Origin: Anadara kagoshimensis
Lineage: Eukaryota; Mollusca; Bivalvia; Arcoida; Arcidae
Reading direction: 5' to 3'
DNA: 64,000 nt
NCBI GenBank assembly: GCA_021292105.1
Contig: CM037857.1
Coordinates: forward strand, 42,773,464-42,837,463
The first letter of the stretch is position 1. Every line of letters starts with the position of its first letter. The position numbers and the translations under genes were made by a program. This document shows positions 51,794-62,771 of the stretch, piece by piece. The notes under the pieces are model-generated. The model searched no databases. It worked only from the letters and a program-made list of their open reading frames with translations, and had not been told where the DNA came from.

Positions 51794-51899
51794 TATAACT
51801 GTGAATCCTTAAACCACCCATATATTGGGTAGATTCTCCATACCTATCTGGATATTCTTCATAAAAGGTCAATTGGACAGGTCAATGTTGTTTGCCTAT
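51794..51899. mobile_element. MITE family A, right-end fragment
   Basis: AAACCACCCATATATTGGGT, then TAAAAGGTCAATTGGACAGG + TCAATGTTGTTTGCCTAT. The left half is missing. 51900-52590 is AT-rich with no feature recognised. Confidence 0.75.
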
Positions 51900-52814
51900 C
51901 AATATAAAATATATTCTGAAATATCAGCTGTCAGTCTTAAACTTTTTATTATTAAAGAATACATCAATTTTTTCAGAATTTATTCTTACAAGCGGTTAGT
52001 AACACAGTAAATGCATATTTATCATCTTTATATCAATTTAAGGATATTTTCCAATCCATTTATGTTTCTTCACTACATGAGAGCATATAATTTACATTAT
52101 TATTTATTAAGCTAATTATTTATTGTCGGTCTTACTATTTGTAACTTATTTTTCTTGGAGACGGATTGATATATTGGCATTTAACCATTGTTTTTGAATT
52201 CATATATATATATTTATTTATTTATAATTATGTTAGTTATTGTATAACAATTTATTGAAAACAATTTTGTTTACACTAAAGAATACATCAGCGCATGTCT
52301 GTTATGTACACATGTACGGTTTTTCCTAAGGTTATATAATATTGCTATGTGGCTGTATTACAAAACATGACAACTTCAATTTTATCCGTCTTCCAGACAA
52401 GTTAATCTTTATTTTAGGTAATGCCAATTGAACATTACACGTGGGAAGAAGCGACAAAGAGTTATAATAAGTGAACGTCTTTGTAATTAGAGTACATTTC
52501 TTATATCTTCGACATCTGTTTTTGATTATCAGACATAAAAACAATTTTGTAGCTTACCGGTACGCACCTGATAGATCGAAAACTAGTACTATAATCATAT
52601 ATATACTGAAACTTAATAGCTCAGTCGACCTTCCTTCCTTTTGCACATCAATTCATGTCGGTCATGTTAATTCACCGTTTCAGCAAATTTTATGCATGTA
52701 TTCTTTATTTAGTGATCTGAAATATTTTATTCTTATATGAAACATATGATGTTAATTTCATAATAATGCGATTTTTAGTATTTTAAAGTATGTATATGTC
52801 GTGTACGTGTTTTG

Positions 52815-53645
52815 ATTTTGTACAAGTTATAGTACGATGAATTCATAACAGTTACAACTTGTACAATTTTTGCTATACAAGTTATAACTTGTACAAAATG
52901 TAGTCATAACAGTTAAAACTTGTACAATTTTTGCTATTCAAGTTATGACTTGTACAAAATGAAGTCACACCAGTTACAACTTGTACAATTTTTGCTATAC
53001 AAGGTATAACTTGTACAAAATGTAGTCATAACAGTTACAACTTGTACAATTTTTGCTATACAAGGTATAACTTGTACAAAATGTAGTCATAACAGTTACA
53101 ACTTGTACAATTTTTGCTATACAAGTTATAACTTGTACAAAATGTAGTCATAACAGTTACAACTTGTACAATTTTTGCTATACAAGGTATAACTTGTACA
53201 AAATGTAGCCATAACAGTTACAACAACTTGTACAATTTTTGCTATACAAGGTATAACTTGTACAAAATGTAGTCATAACAGTTACAACTTGTACAATTTT
53301 TGCTATACAAGTTATAACTTGTACAAAATGTAGTCATAACAGTTACAACTTGTACAATTTTTGCTATACAAGGTATAACTTGTACAAAATGTAGCCATAA
53401 CAGTTACAACAACTTGTACAATTTTTGCTATACAAGGTATAACTTGTACAAAATGTAGTCATAACAGTTACAACTTGTACAATTTTTGCTTTACAAGGTA
53501 TAACTTGTACAAAACGTAGTCATAACAGTTACAACTTGTACAATTTTTGCTATTCAAGTGATGACTTGTACAAAATGAAGTCACACCAGTTACAACTTGT
53601 ACAATTTTTGCCATACAAGTTATAACTTGTAAAACTTGTACAATT
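52815..53645. repeat. 61-bp palindromic minisatellite, ~13 copies
   Basis: The unit ACAGTTACAACTTGTACAAT + TTTTGCTATACAAGGTATAA + CTTGTACAAAATGTAGTCAT + A. Each unit carries TACAAGTTATAACTTGTA, which is perfectly palindromic in several copies and one-base changed (AAGG) in others. Two copies have a 3-bp CAA insertion. No reading frame of note. Confidence 0.93.
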
Positions 53646-53973
53646 CCTTTTCGCGAAAAAATAATTACTCATATAGATAGATGTGTTTTAAACATGTCTC
53701 CATGTGTCTTGTTTTGCCTGTTTTTTCAATATAAATTGCACCGAGTTCTTAGGTGTATTTAGGTATATATGGTGACTTTTTTAAAGTTTTTTAGCAGTGT
53801 AAAGTATTTTGAGTAGAATGTACAAGTTAGTCAAACATGATGGCAGAAATTAAAGTGTGTTTAAGACTATCAAAGGAGATAAAGTCAGCCAATAACATTA
53901 TATTTACAAGAGCAAAACATGATGTTTAAACAGTAGAATAAAAACACTGAAAGTGTCAGCAAGAGAAGGACCA

Positions 53974-54095
53974 GGGCTGGGTAACTCGAAGCTCTCTTAG
54001 CAGTAAGGAACACTTAGCTTAACAGCTTAATGCCTATATAACACAAATTTATTAAGTGTTTGTTACTGCTAAGATAGCTTCGAGTACCCAGCCCA
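53974..54095. mobile_element. Small MITE (~122 bp, CTGGGTAACTCGAAGCT ends)
   Basis: GGGCTGGGTAACTCGAAGCT + CTCTTAGCAGTAAGGAACAC + TTAG is mirrored by AAGTGTTTGTTACTGCTAAG + ATAGCTTCGAGTACCCAGCC + C. Arms are about 45 bp. Confidence 0.8.
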
Positions 54096-54346
54096 GGCTC
54101 CAATTTCACAATCACTCCTTAACTAAGATTCTTCTAAACTTAAATCTGACAGTTTTAGACAGTATAAATGTTTCAACAGAATTGGAATATACCGGTAGAT
54201 GTGAAAAGCTTTGAGCGATTTTCAAAATGAGACACATTTTATTTTTGAAAATTTTCAAAACTAACAGAATTATTCAGATTTTAAATTTACCAGATTGAAG
54301 TTAAGGGAAGTCTTATTTAAGTGATAATTGTGAAACCGGGGCCTGG
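54096..54346. mobile_element. MITE family G, copy 1
   Basis: GGCTCCAATTTCACAATCAC + TCCTTAACTAAGATTCTTCT + AAACTTAAATC is mirrored by GAAGTTAAGGGAAGTCTTAT + TTAAGTGATAATTGTGAAAC + CGGGGCC. It abuts the preceding MITE. Confidence 0.75.
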
Positions 54347-54562
54347 GTGATAATTATAGCGAAGATACTGGACTGACTGACTGTTAAAAATAGAGGTTTG
54401 TGTCAAGAATTAAAGGTGGCGTTATTAATTCTATGGATGCTTCTGATGTTACAAATAGAAGTGATTTTAATTGTACAATGGGTTTAAATAATAGTATCAT
54501 CTTTTAGTGGTGTTCAAAGTCATTTACACTAGCTGTAGATATGGTTGTGTAAATGTATACAT

Positions 54563-54815
54563 CCTGGGGCCAGCTTAACCATCATTTTTTAACTAAGATT
54601 TTACTTAACTTAAATTTGGAAAAAATTGCCAATGTTTTGTGTACTATGAAAAGCGTATTTGACAAAACTAAATGCAAATAAATAAGTAATCTTTAAAATA
54701 GTACCTTAAATTCCTTAATGTCTTAAAAATCAACAAAATGAATGAGATTTGAAAATTGCCGGTTTAAATTCTTTAAAAATATTAGTTAGGAAATAATTGT
54801 TAAACTGGAACCTGG
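54563..54815. mobile_element. MITE family G, copy 2
   Basis: CTGGGGCCAGCTTAACCATC + ATTTTTTAACTAAGATTTTA is mirrored by TTAGTTAGGAAATAATTGTT + AAACTGGAACC. It has the same ends as 54096-54346. Solo ends also appear near 35066 and 47170. Confidence 0.75.
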
Positions 54816-55310
54816 AAGCTTAACTAGGATATATTTATCTGTTCGAGACCAAATGAAGTTATAGGTTTGGTCATCTCTTGCTTAAGCCTATACCCGTGAC
54901 GTCATTGATTGGCTGTTCCCGGAGCAATTGCAATTGCAAGCCGTACAGTGTTTTAAATTTATTTTTGGATTGAAAAACAAAACTATGTGCGTTATTCAGT
55001 TTGCCTTGCGCGGCAATGGAAGTTATAGCACTATAAACACCATTTCTAAACAGTTCAATGGTTAAATAACAAGAAGTGATCAAATATAGCCCTATCAACT
55101 TTGCATATATTCATTGACTTACTGACTTGTATAATATTGCAACATAAACAATTTCTTTGTATAATTTACCCAATGTAAAATAAAGTCACATTCTACAATT
55201 TGGAATGTCAAGCACACTTTATCTACTTTATCTCTTGTTGAATATTATTTGAAATGTAGTAGGAAGATTGCAACTGAAAAACAAATCAACAGATATATAT
55301 ATATATATTT

Positions 55311-55508
55311 TAAGTTATACAGTGCTTTGGCAGGTTACACAGCTCCATGTACCCCGTCAAAGATTTATGTACCCTGAGCCGCCTCAGGGTACATAAATCT
55401 TTGACGGGGTACATGGGGCTGTGTAACCTGCTGCAGCTCAAGGTACATAAATCTTTGACGGGGTACATGGGGGCTGTGTAACCTGCCAAAGCACTGTATA
55501 ACTTATAA
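55311..55508. mobile_element. Foldback with one left arm and two right arms
   Basis: The left arm, 55317-55378 (GTGCTTTGGCAGGTTACACA ... AAGATTTATGTACCCTGAG), is followed by two inverted copies. One is 55384-55429 (CTCAGGGTACATAAATCTTT ... GGCTGTGTAACCTGC). The other is 55437-55503, which alone continues into CCAAAGCACTGTATAACTTA. Outer ends AAGTTATACAGTGCTTTGGC are a perfect inverted pair. Confidence 0.85.
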
Positions 55509-56038
55509 CATACAGCTAAGAATACAAGACAATTGAAGTATTGAAAAGAAAAACAACTAGTAAAGGCAAAACAAGACAGTTAAACAAAATATGGAATCAT
55601 GATAAAAATACTTTTGTACAAGTTATTATTTTTGGCGAAAATAGGAACAAGTTATAAGTTGTATTGCAAAAATGGTTCAATTTATAACTTGTATGATTAG
55701 TTCGTACAAGTTTTAACTTGTACAAAATCATAATATGTACACGACATATTTATTGAAACTAAATAGCTCAAATGACCTCCGTTCCTTTTGCGCATAAATT
55801 CAGGTAGTTCATGTTAACACCGATTCAGCAAATTTTATATCCTTTTATTTTTAATCTGATTTAATTTCTTTTAAAATGAAAGGTCCGAAATATATTATTC
55901 TAAAATGAAACTTTACTTACTTGACTTAAGTCATCTCTCCTGGTGGAGAATTGGACAAATTATCTTTCCTATTATTTGCTAGTGTGGCTGCCTCTCCCCA
56001 TGTTTTCATTTCCTAGCTCTAAAATTAAGCACACTATG

Positions 56039-56938
56039 CAGGGGCGTAGCCAGGCGTACGTTTGTACGCAAAAACGTCCACATCGTTTTCGCAAAAAACA
56101 ATGACTTTGCCGGCATGGCAAAACAATTGAAACTATTGATAACCAGGAATTCGATCGGGAGGTTCAGCGATAGAAAGCCAGGTGGGCTGAACTCGACGAC
56201 AGTCCGTCAACGCTGGTCAACACGTTACGTGCAATACGAAGGCCCGAGCTGTATCCATGCATATACCGAATTATTGAAATTCTCCTATCCATGCCAGTGT
56301 AATCCGCGTCTGCTGAAAGGTCATTCAGCGTTATGCGGCGTCTCAAGACTTACTTGAGGTCCACTATGACCGGCGAGAGGTTTTCCTCATTGGCCCGCAT
56401 TCATTCTTACAGGGACACCGACATCGACATAAACAAAATCATTGAGGAATTTGCTGGAAGGAAACAACGAAGACTTGCTTTCAACTGACTTTATCTGGTT
56501 GTTCTCGCACATAATCATGATCTAACTCTTGTGCCTAGATACGAATGCCTGTTAACAATTACATTAAAGACTTTCTATTAACCATTCGTCACGTTTCATT
56601 ATGTATTAATGCAATATATTTACAAATATATTTCCTCTCCTCTGTTTAACCTCACCATTATATTAATTGAACTCCCATTTTAACTTTCTCAATTATTGAG
56701 TGTGTTGTTTTCGTAGTGCTTATGCCATACAACATCAGATCCCCTTGTACCTCGTCTTCAGGTTTAAGAATGAACCAGTCCTCAAAAGAACGACAAAAAC
56801 TGCCACAGCATAGCATAAAATTATAAGAAAAATTCTGATAAATAGCGCCCTGGAGGGCCGAAAATTCGCATCAGGGCGGCCCCAAACCCCCTGCCCTCTT
56901 TAGGCGTCCACATCATAAACACCCCAGCTACGCCCCTG
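56039..56938 (+). mobile_element. hAT transposon, internally deleted (~900 bp)
   Basis: Ends CAGGGGCGTAGC and GCTACGCCCCTG are perfect inverted repeats flanked by the 5-bp direct repeat CTATG (56034-56038 and 56939-56943). An open stretch ending TGA near 56488 reads AERSFSVMRRLKTYLRSTMT + GERFSSLARIHSYRDTDIDI + NKIIEEFAGRKQRRLAFN. That is the C-terminal hAT dimerisation domain of the ZMYM1-like group. The catalytic core is missing, so it is non-autonomous. The 5-bp flank is shorter than the 8-bp duplication usual for hAT. Confidence 0.85.
56299..56488 (+). pseudogene. hAT transposase fragment (C-terminal dimerisation domain)
   Basis: About 60 in-frame codons match the Dimer_Tnp_hAT signature (E-R-x-F-S-x-M-R-R-L-K-T-Y-L-R-S-T-M). 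An upstream frame (56115-56357) that begins MAKQLKLLI and contains RFSDRKPGG is in another phase and is probably a joined transposase remnant. There is no complete enzyme. Confidence 0.8.
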
Positions 56939-57148
56939 CTATGTTTGTTTCATTACTTTACGAATTTATTATATATTTATTCATCGAGAGAATAAAAAAG
57001 TTTTCGAAAATGCGTGAACTCATGAAACATTTTTATCCCTTTGAACACTGGAATATGGCAAATTCAAACACTGGTCTTGAATAAAAGTTGTAAGCACCAA
57101 GTGTAATTTAAGTCTTGCGAAATCAAATGTTTAATGTTTGTCTTGAGC

Positions 57149-57430
57149 ACCACTGCGTTAGCTCAGAGTGCTCGCTCCGTAAGTGGGAGGTCGAGGGTTC
57201 GAACCTCGATCGGGTCTAACCTAAGACTTGAAAGTGATAGTGACTGTTCTGTCGCCAAGCACTCAACATTAAGAAATGAAAGTCACGGTTCTTTCAGATG
57301 GAGATTTAAATAAACGAGGCCCCGTTTCACGATTGCTTGGCAAGATAAAGAACCCTTCTGTATAATGCCATCAGCACAAACGCACAGGCAAAAATTCTGC
57401 ACCTTCGTCTATAGCTGGCTACGTCCTACA
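57149..57430 (+). mobile_element. tRNA-derived SINE (family 1) with shortened A box
   Basis: ACCACTGCGTTAGCTCAGAG + TGCTCGCTCCGTAAGTGGGA + GGTCGAGGGTTCGAACCTCG. The B box is perfect, but the TTGGTAG part of the A box is deleted, so this copy should be weakly transcribed by Pol III. The body matches 4904-5249; the ACTCA tail is absent. Confidence 0.85.
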
Positions 57431-57819
57431 ATTAATCCTCAGTTTTGTATGGCTAAATAAGTTAATGATTTTCAAGTTTATGTGATTTTATGTAGGTCTA
57501 GGTCCTAATATCAAAACGATACACTGGCGATCTTTATCGAATTAACTTAGACCAACGTCAAAAGGTTAACTTCATTCAATCTTTATTTTACTCTTGCGAA
57601 AATTGAAAATTATTATTATTATAAAATCATATTATTTAACATAAACTTATATACACATGATTCACATTCAAAATTCTAGGTTTGTTAAGATATAATATAA
57701 AATAATTATAGTCTGTGTAACATATTTTTATTTGTCGATATTTTACATACCAAAATATGGAAACGTTAACTTTTCTTGCTGAATCCAGTTGCCATTAAAA
57801 TTATCATTAAATACACAAG

Positions 57820-57975
57820 TGGCGGTTGTAGCTTACTAAATAGGAGGCGCTTACCCTTCCATAGCACCCGGCCTCACTTCCCTGATGGAAGTCCACGTGT
57901 TTAACTTAATTTGTCAGTTTCAAAGTTTTTTATTTTGTTTTGAGATTGTGATTTGGATATGGACGGGTATGTTTA
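57820..57975 (+). repeat. Dispersed repeat family C copy
   Basis: ACAAGTGGCGGTTGTAGCTT + ACTAAATAGGAGGCGCTTAC + CCTTCCATAGCACCCGGCCT, then the usual tail. 57976-58890 after it contains no recognised feature. Confidence 0.8.
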
Positions 57976-58896
57976 TTTTAATTGATACCTTAAAAATGGT
58001 ATATGGCATATTGTGTCGGATTTAATTTGGTAAAATTCAAATTAGCAAAGCAGGTATTATTGAACCCCCCTCGTATATATGAGGAAAAATGATACACATT
58101 TTGTTTCAGTACCAGAGCGGTCTTAAAAAGAAGCTTCTATGATTACAGCTTATGTAAGCATTTTTACCACATACATGTACTAGGATTTTGGCGTGGGAGA
58201 AAGGTGGGGGTGGGGTTTGCTGTTATGTATGAAGACGTCATCAATGTATGGGTTATAGACAGTAACGGCCATTATATTCAGTATAGATTTATAAGTCTAA
58301 TCGTCAATTAGAACTAATACTGACTTCATCATAACTTCTCTATCAGCTGCCAAACCGACATTCCGTACCTAATTATGATATTCTTTGTAATCTGTTTTTA
58401 TTTTAGTTGGGGATTGGAGTGTTTATTTTGTAAATTTTGACAACTCTTTTTGAATTTTTGGTGTTTACCCATATTAACAAAAATTATCAGCTGGTGTAAT
58501 TTAAAATGGTTAGGTTCATGATTTGATTAACAACAAAATTGTACTAGTATATAACTAAATATTGGCAACCCTGAAAAACCACATGGCAAACATCAAGGTT
58601 GCTTGGATTGATAACTGTAGATGCGAATGTTTGGTTATATATTATTATTTATTTTGAATTTTGCATCCAGTTTTACATTTGTACTAAATAACATACAGAT
58701 ATTTCAAGCGTTGTTAAAGTTAGTTAGTTTTTTTAAAGAAATTAATATTCTTTGGTAATTTGCAAGAACAAAGGTAAATCCTTAAAAAGTGTAAATAGTA
58801 AAAATTATCATCCATTGGAAGAAAATGAATATGTTAAGTGTCACAACATTTGAATTTTTTCATAAAAAATGATGGTATGGAGGAGAGCAATCAGTC

Positions 58897-59067
58897 AAGT
58901 AAGAAACCTGCCATAAAGGCCACCTCTATATAAGGATCACCTGCTTATACGTATCCCAAATGTTCTTTATTAATATTATTTGAACCTGTATATAAAGATC
59001 ACCTGCCCATAAAGGCCACTTTTACTGGTCCCCTTGGGTGGCCTTAATAGACACGTTTGACTGTATT
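58897..59067. mobile_element. MITE family B copy
   Basis: AAACCTGCCATAAAGGCCAC at the left is mirrored by TGGCCTTAATAGACACGTTT + GACTGTA at the right. The interior TATTATTTGAACCTGTATAT is shared with 8928-9103. Confidence 0.75.
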
Positions 59068-59519
59068 GAAAGTGTTTCATTAGAGTAGCATCCTCATGGA
59101 CCATCCCATTACAATTAAGAAAAAGTTATTAATTGCACAAGACACAACTCTACTTATCGTAATTTTTGAAAGGGGAGCATTACACGCTGGCAATACAACT
59201 CTTGTTTACTGAATTATCATGACTTCTTACTACCGGTACCAAGTTTCAGCAGTAACTGTTTGGGAGTGGCATTAAAGTCTGATAAATATAGAAAACACTA
59301 TATCATTTGCATTATTTACCTACCAAGTTTCAACATTATCTGTCAAGTATTAAGGGAGAAATAACAGTTTAATAAAACAATTTTTGGAGGGGCATTACAC
59401 TCTGAAAAATATTGCTCTTTTTGCTATTTCAAAACATCAATAGCAAAAGGTCACTATTGTATTATGTACCTGCCAAGTTTCAATATTATTTGTCGAGTAT
59501 TAAGCCAGATATAACTATT

Positions 59520-60180
59520 TAATAAACAAGAAGCCAGAAAGGTCTGTAATGCTCAACTGTAAAGATTTGACTTCATTTGCATAATTTCCTAAAATTGGGT
59601 CATTGTTTTTTTCAGAAAGATCCGTTACATATGTTAAATAGTCAGGTATCTGCTTTCTATTTTTTGAACCGAATAGGTAGAACAATGAGTCCACAATGCC
59701 TATTTTATTATAGTAACGGCGACCATTTTGGATTTTTTCAAGGGTCGCCTTGCACAAAATTGTATATACTCCACCTAGGGCTCTTACACACAAAACTTGG
59801 TTTCAATTGGTCAAGCGGTTTCTGAGATGAAGATTATCAAAGAATTGGCTAAAATAAAAAGTTGACCTCACCAGTCTCATAATTTGCTAAAATTGGGTCA
59901 ATTAAAATTTTCTCGAAAAAAACAGTTATATATGTTATGGCAAGATATTTACTTTCTATATTTCAAGTTTGAAGAAAATCTGTAGAAGATTGAATGCGCA
60001 ATGACCATTTTAATGATTTTACTATTTATAGTAACGGCGTACAAAGGGCATCATGACAACCACTTCATATTACTCCTGTAAAGTTTCAAAAGAAACGGAT
60101 GAGCAATTTCTGATAAACGCTCCGGACAAGGGTTGAAGCGGAAAAAAGAAGAAACGCAGCAAAACAAATAAACCAACACC
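59520..60180. repeat. Two diverged ~330-bp repeat copies
   Basis: ATTTCCTAAAATTGGGTCAT ... AGTAACGGCGACC ... GGTCAAGCGGTTTCTGAGAT at 59580-59830 is echoed by ATTTGCTAAAATTGGGTCAA ... AGTAACGGCGTAC ... ATGAGCAATTTCTGATAAAC at 59880-60120. It ends at a 22-G homopolymer (60182-60204). Short related phrases (CCAAGTTTCA) occur from 59220. Type unknown. Confidence 0.6.
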
Positions 60181-60503
60181 CCGGGGGGGGGGGGGGGGGG
60201 GGGGAGGACATAATAAGATTGATAGTAAAAATAATAAATCCGTGTACAATAAAATGCCTATGAAATGTAAATAGAGAGTTGTGAAGCCTTGTCCATACCT
60301 TTTAATTGCATTTTTGGTTTTAATGATATGTTTTGATTAGGACAAAGAAATCAACGGTTATATGAATGAAATAATCATAGTATTAGTAACAGTATTATGA
60401 AAAAAGAGAAAGTTTACACCAAACGTGATTGAAATTTTTTTGTAGACCTAGCGTCAGGTAACATTAAGTTATGTCCCAGTTACATGATATTTTCCTTTGA
60501 TTT

Positions 60504-60790
60504 GTGTGTCATATACCACTTTTTTAATTTTATCATGAAATACATTAAAAAAAGTGATCTATAACAATAGAAATCCATATATTTATTTTATGAATATTTA
60601 CATTTTGTCTGTTTTCTGTCTTCTACACAAGGTTTTAGAGCAATTGCGTTCATATCGGCTATGAACTTCATCCATTTGCTAACGCGCGTTATTCAGTTTG
60701 CTTGCATATCAATTGCGTTCATATCGACTATAAACCGCATTTCTAAACAGTTCAATTGTTAATTATTTTCAAAAAGTGGTATATGACATA
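60504..60790. mobile_element. MITE family H (~287 bp, TGTCATATACCACTTTTT ends)
   Basis: TGTGTCATATACCACTTTTT is mirrored by AAAAAGTGGTATATGACATA. The interior GCGCGTTATTCAGTTTGC + ... + CATTTCTAAACAGTTCAATT also appears inverted-repeat-free at 54985-55065, so that site holds a related fragment. Confidence 0.7.
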
Positions 60791-61198
60791 TGCATTAAAT
60801 TAAACAAGAGGTATATTTAACATATAGTACATAGCTTTGGTTTCAGCGAAGTATAGCTATACATATTCTTGAACCACATCATTTTGACATAAGGGGAGGG
60901 GGTACCAGGCATCGCTTGCCGTTTATGATTTTCCATGTATCTGCACACATATTGTCGTAATCAAAATATCTTTCTTGATTTAAGCTCTACTCTGTGTATT
61001 TCAAACACAGCATTTTCTCTCAAACCTCGGTGTATAAAGCATAACTTGACATGTGGTATAGATTTGTTCTCAATCGTATTTATGGAGGAGAGTCGTTCGT
61101 ATCTAGAATGATTATACTGACATTCTTATTGTACATGACTGAGACAGCGAGTTACCTATATTTATATTATAACTGTATTATTGATAAAATATACACAG

Positions 61199-61200
<2 letters not shown>

Positions 61201-61258
<58 letters not shown>
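61201..61258. repeat. (GA)n microsatellite
   Basis: About 28 GA dinucleotides. 61260-62760 after it has no convincing gene; a CGGCCGTCT...GTGGTGCAAAAT phrase at 62220-62262 is a short dispersed repeat also seen near 62055, 40985 and 21757. Confidence 0.96.
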
Positions 61259-61259
<1 letters not shown>

Positions 61260-62771
61260 TCTTTCTCATAAAAATATAAAAATACCATAAGGTAAAATAA
61301 ATCTAATCGAGAGAATAAACACTACAATTATTTACTTTGTAATAAACCTAAATATTCTGTGGATAACAATTTTAGCTGACTTATGAAAAATATTAGTGAA
61401 CCTCGAGCAAATTTTCAATTTTTTTCAAATTCCCTTGTATATGAATCCTATAACTTTAATATATGCCTTATCGGATTGATACAACTTACTCTATTTTACC
61501 GGACTTGCCATAAAGGGGTTTTGAGAACACGAATTATATATTTTCGTTTCAAAGGAGCTCTTTCAAAGAGTTATTAATCCTCTGAACTGGTTCCAACATA
61601 GAGAGCCGGAAATACTTTTCTGCTATTTCTCAAATAAATGTTTAATTTATATTAATACAACCAGAACTATTTTAAATACATTTTTTGATCAGATTTTAAA
61701 ATTTGTCTGTAATATCTTATGGTCGGGTGATTTTCAATATGAATAGCTTGTGCACAAAAACCATATTTCATTTCAACCCAAGGAAGACAACTCTTACGGT
61801 CCCTTTCAAGATCATGTGCGGTATCATTAACCCAGGAGACAATGCATTGTATTGCCAGATACACATTGTTATTCAAAATTAACTGCTTCGTAAATTTTAA
61901 AATTTCTTAAAAAAAAACTACATTTGTACATGATGCTATTTCGTTCAAAGTATTGTTTAAGGTGGATTTGGTAAAATACATTTTGGTACTGATTTCAACA
62001 TCTTATAAATACTTTGGATTTCCGAAATTTTGGTCCAAGGATTTTTCCCGTAACGACCGTCTTTTATTGCAAAATAAAAACATGTCAAGTAACAATTATA
62101 ACCACTGGACTGGTATCTCTCTGCTGGTGATCTAAGCATCCCCGTAGACATAGTTAATCCAGAAGGCAATATCGTCAGGTAGACATTGTTAATTTAAAAT
62201 TTCTCAAATAATTTCGGAATTGTATTCCGAAACGGCCGTCTAGTGGTGCAAAATCAAAATCGGTTTGGTAATGGTAACCGAACACAACATATATGTTGTC
62301 TATCAAAAAACTTACATTTTCTTGATGGTATCTTTCTTCTGTATATTTATTTAGAATCTGTATGATGCTTGACTAAATAACCAGAATCCATGTTCAGTGC
62401 TAAATACTTGTTATTTATTCAAACGCCAGTTTATCATACTATTTTATTTTACTCACAATTAGTGTACAGTATGAAATGCTAATATTGGCCACAAGGATTT
62501 TGTGATTCTTGTATTCATACTGATATCTTTAGTATATTATAACCATAGGAGTTATCTTTCTTTGATTACACATTGTACTTTCGCCTTTTTTCAAGAAGAG
62601 CGTGAAGACTCGATATGTCTCTCTGTAGATGGGCACCGCTAGAAAGAGAGAACGAATCGATCGCTTAGGAGGACGTTATGAAGGCACAATACCTCTTAAA
62701 TGTGTATTATTTTATGTTTTATGAAACTAGTCTCTGGGTGGCATTTGAAAACCATGCAAAAACACCTAGAC

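Larger units (their letters stand above)
52794..55749. mobile_element. ~2.96-kb segment bounded by ~35-bp inverted repeats
   Basis: ATATGTCGTGTACGTGTTTT + GATTTTGTACAAGTT at 52794 is inverted at 55715-55749 (AACTTGTACAAAATCATAAT + ATGTACACGACATAT). Inside are the 61-bp palindromic array at the left, three smaller inverted-repeat elements, a foldback, and inverted array-like sequence at the right end. No transposase was recognised. It could be a non-autonomous transposon or an arm-duplicated repeat. Confidence 0.55.

Noticed and set aside
52815-53645. CRISPR-like array
   Set aside because: Repeats are contiguous and whole units are repeated with no unique spacers, in a eukaryotic intron-rich context. 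The same holds for the 41-, 34- and 92-bp arrays.
61667-62169. Two minus-strand frames of ~70 codons as exons of an unknown gene
   Set aside because: The frames have no matching splice borders and I recognise no domain. Both start with a shared TTAACAATGT-like phrase and abut the CGGCCGTCT dispersed repeat, so repeat debris is more likely.
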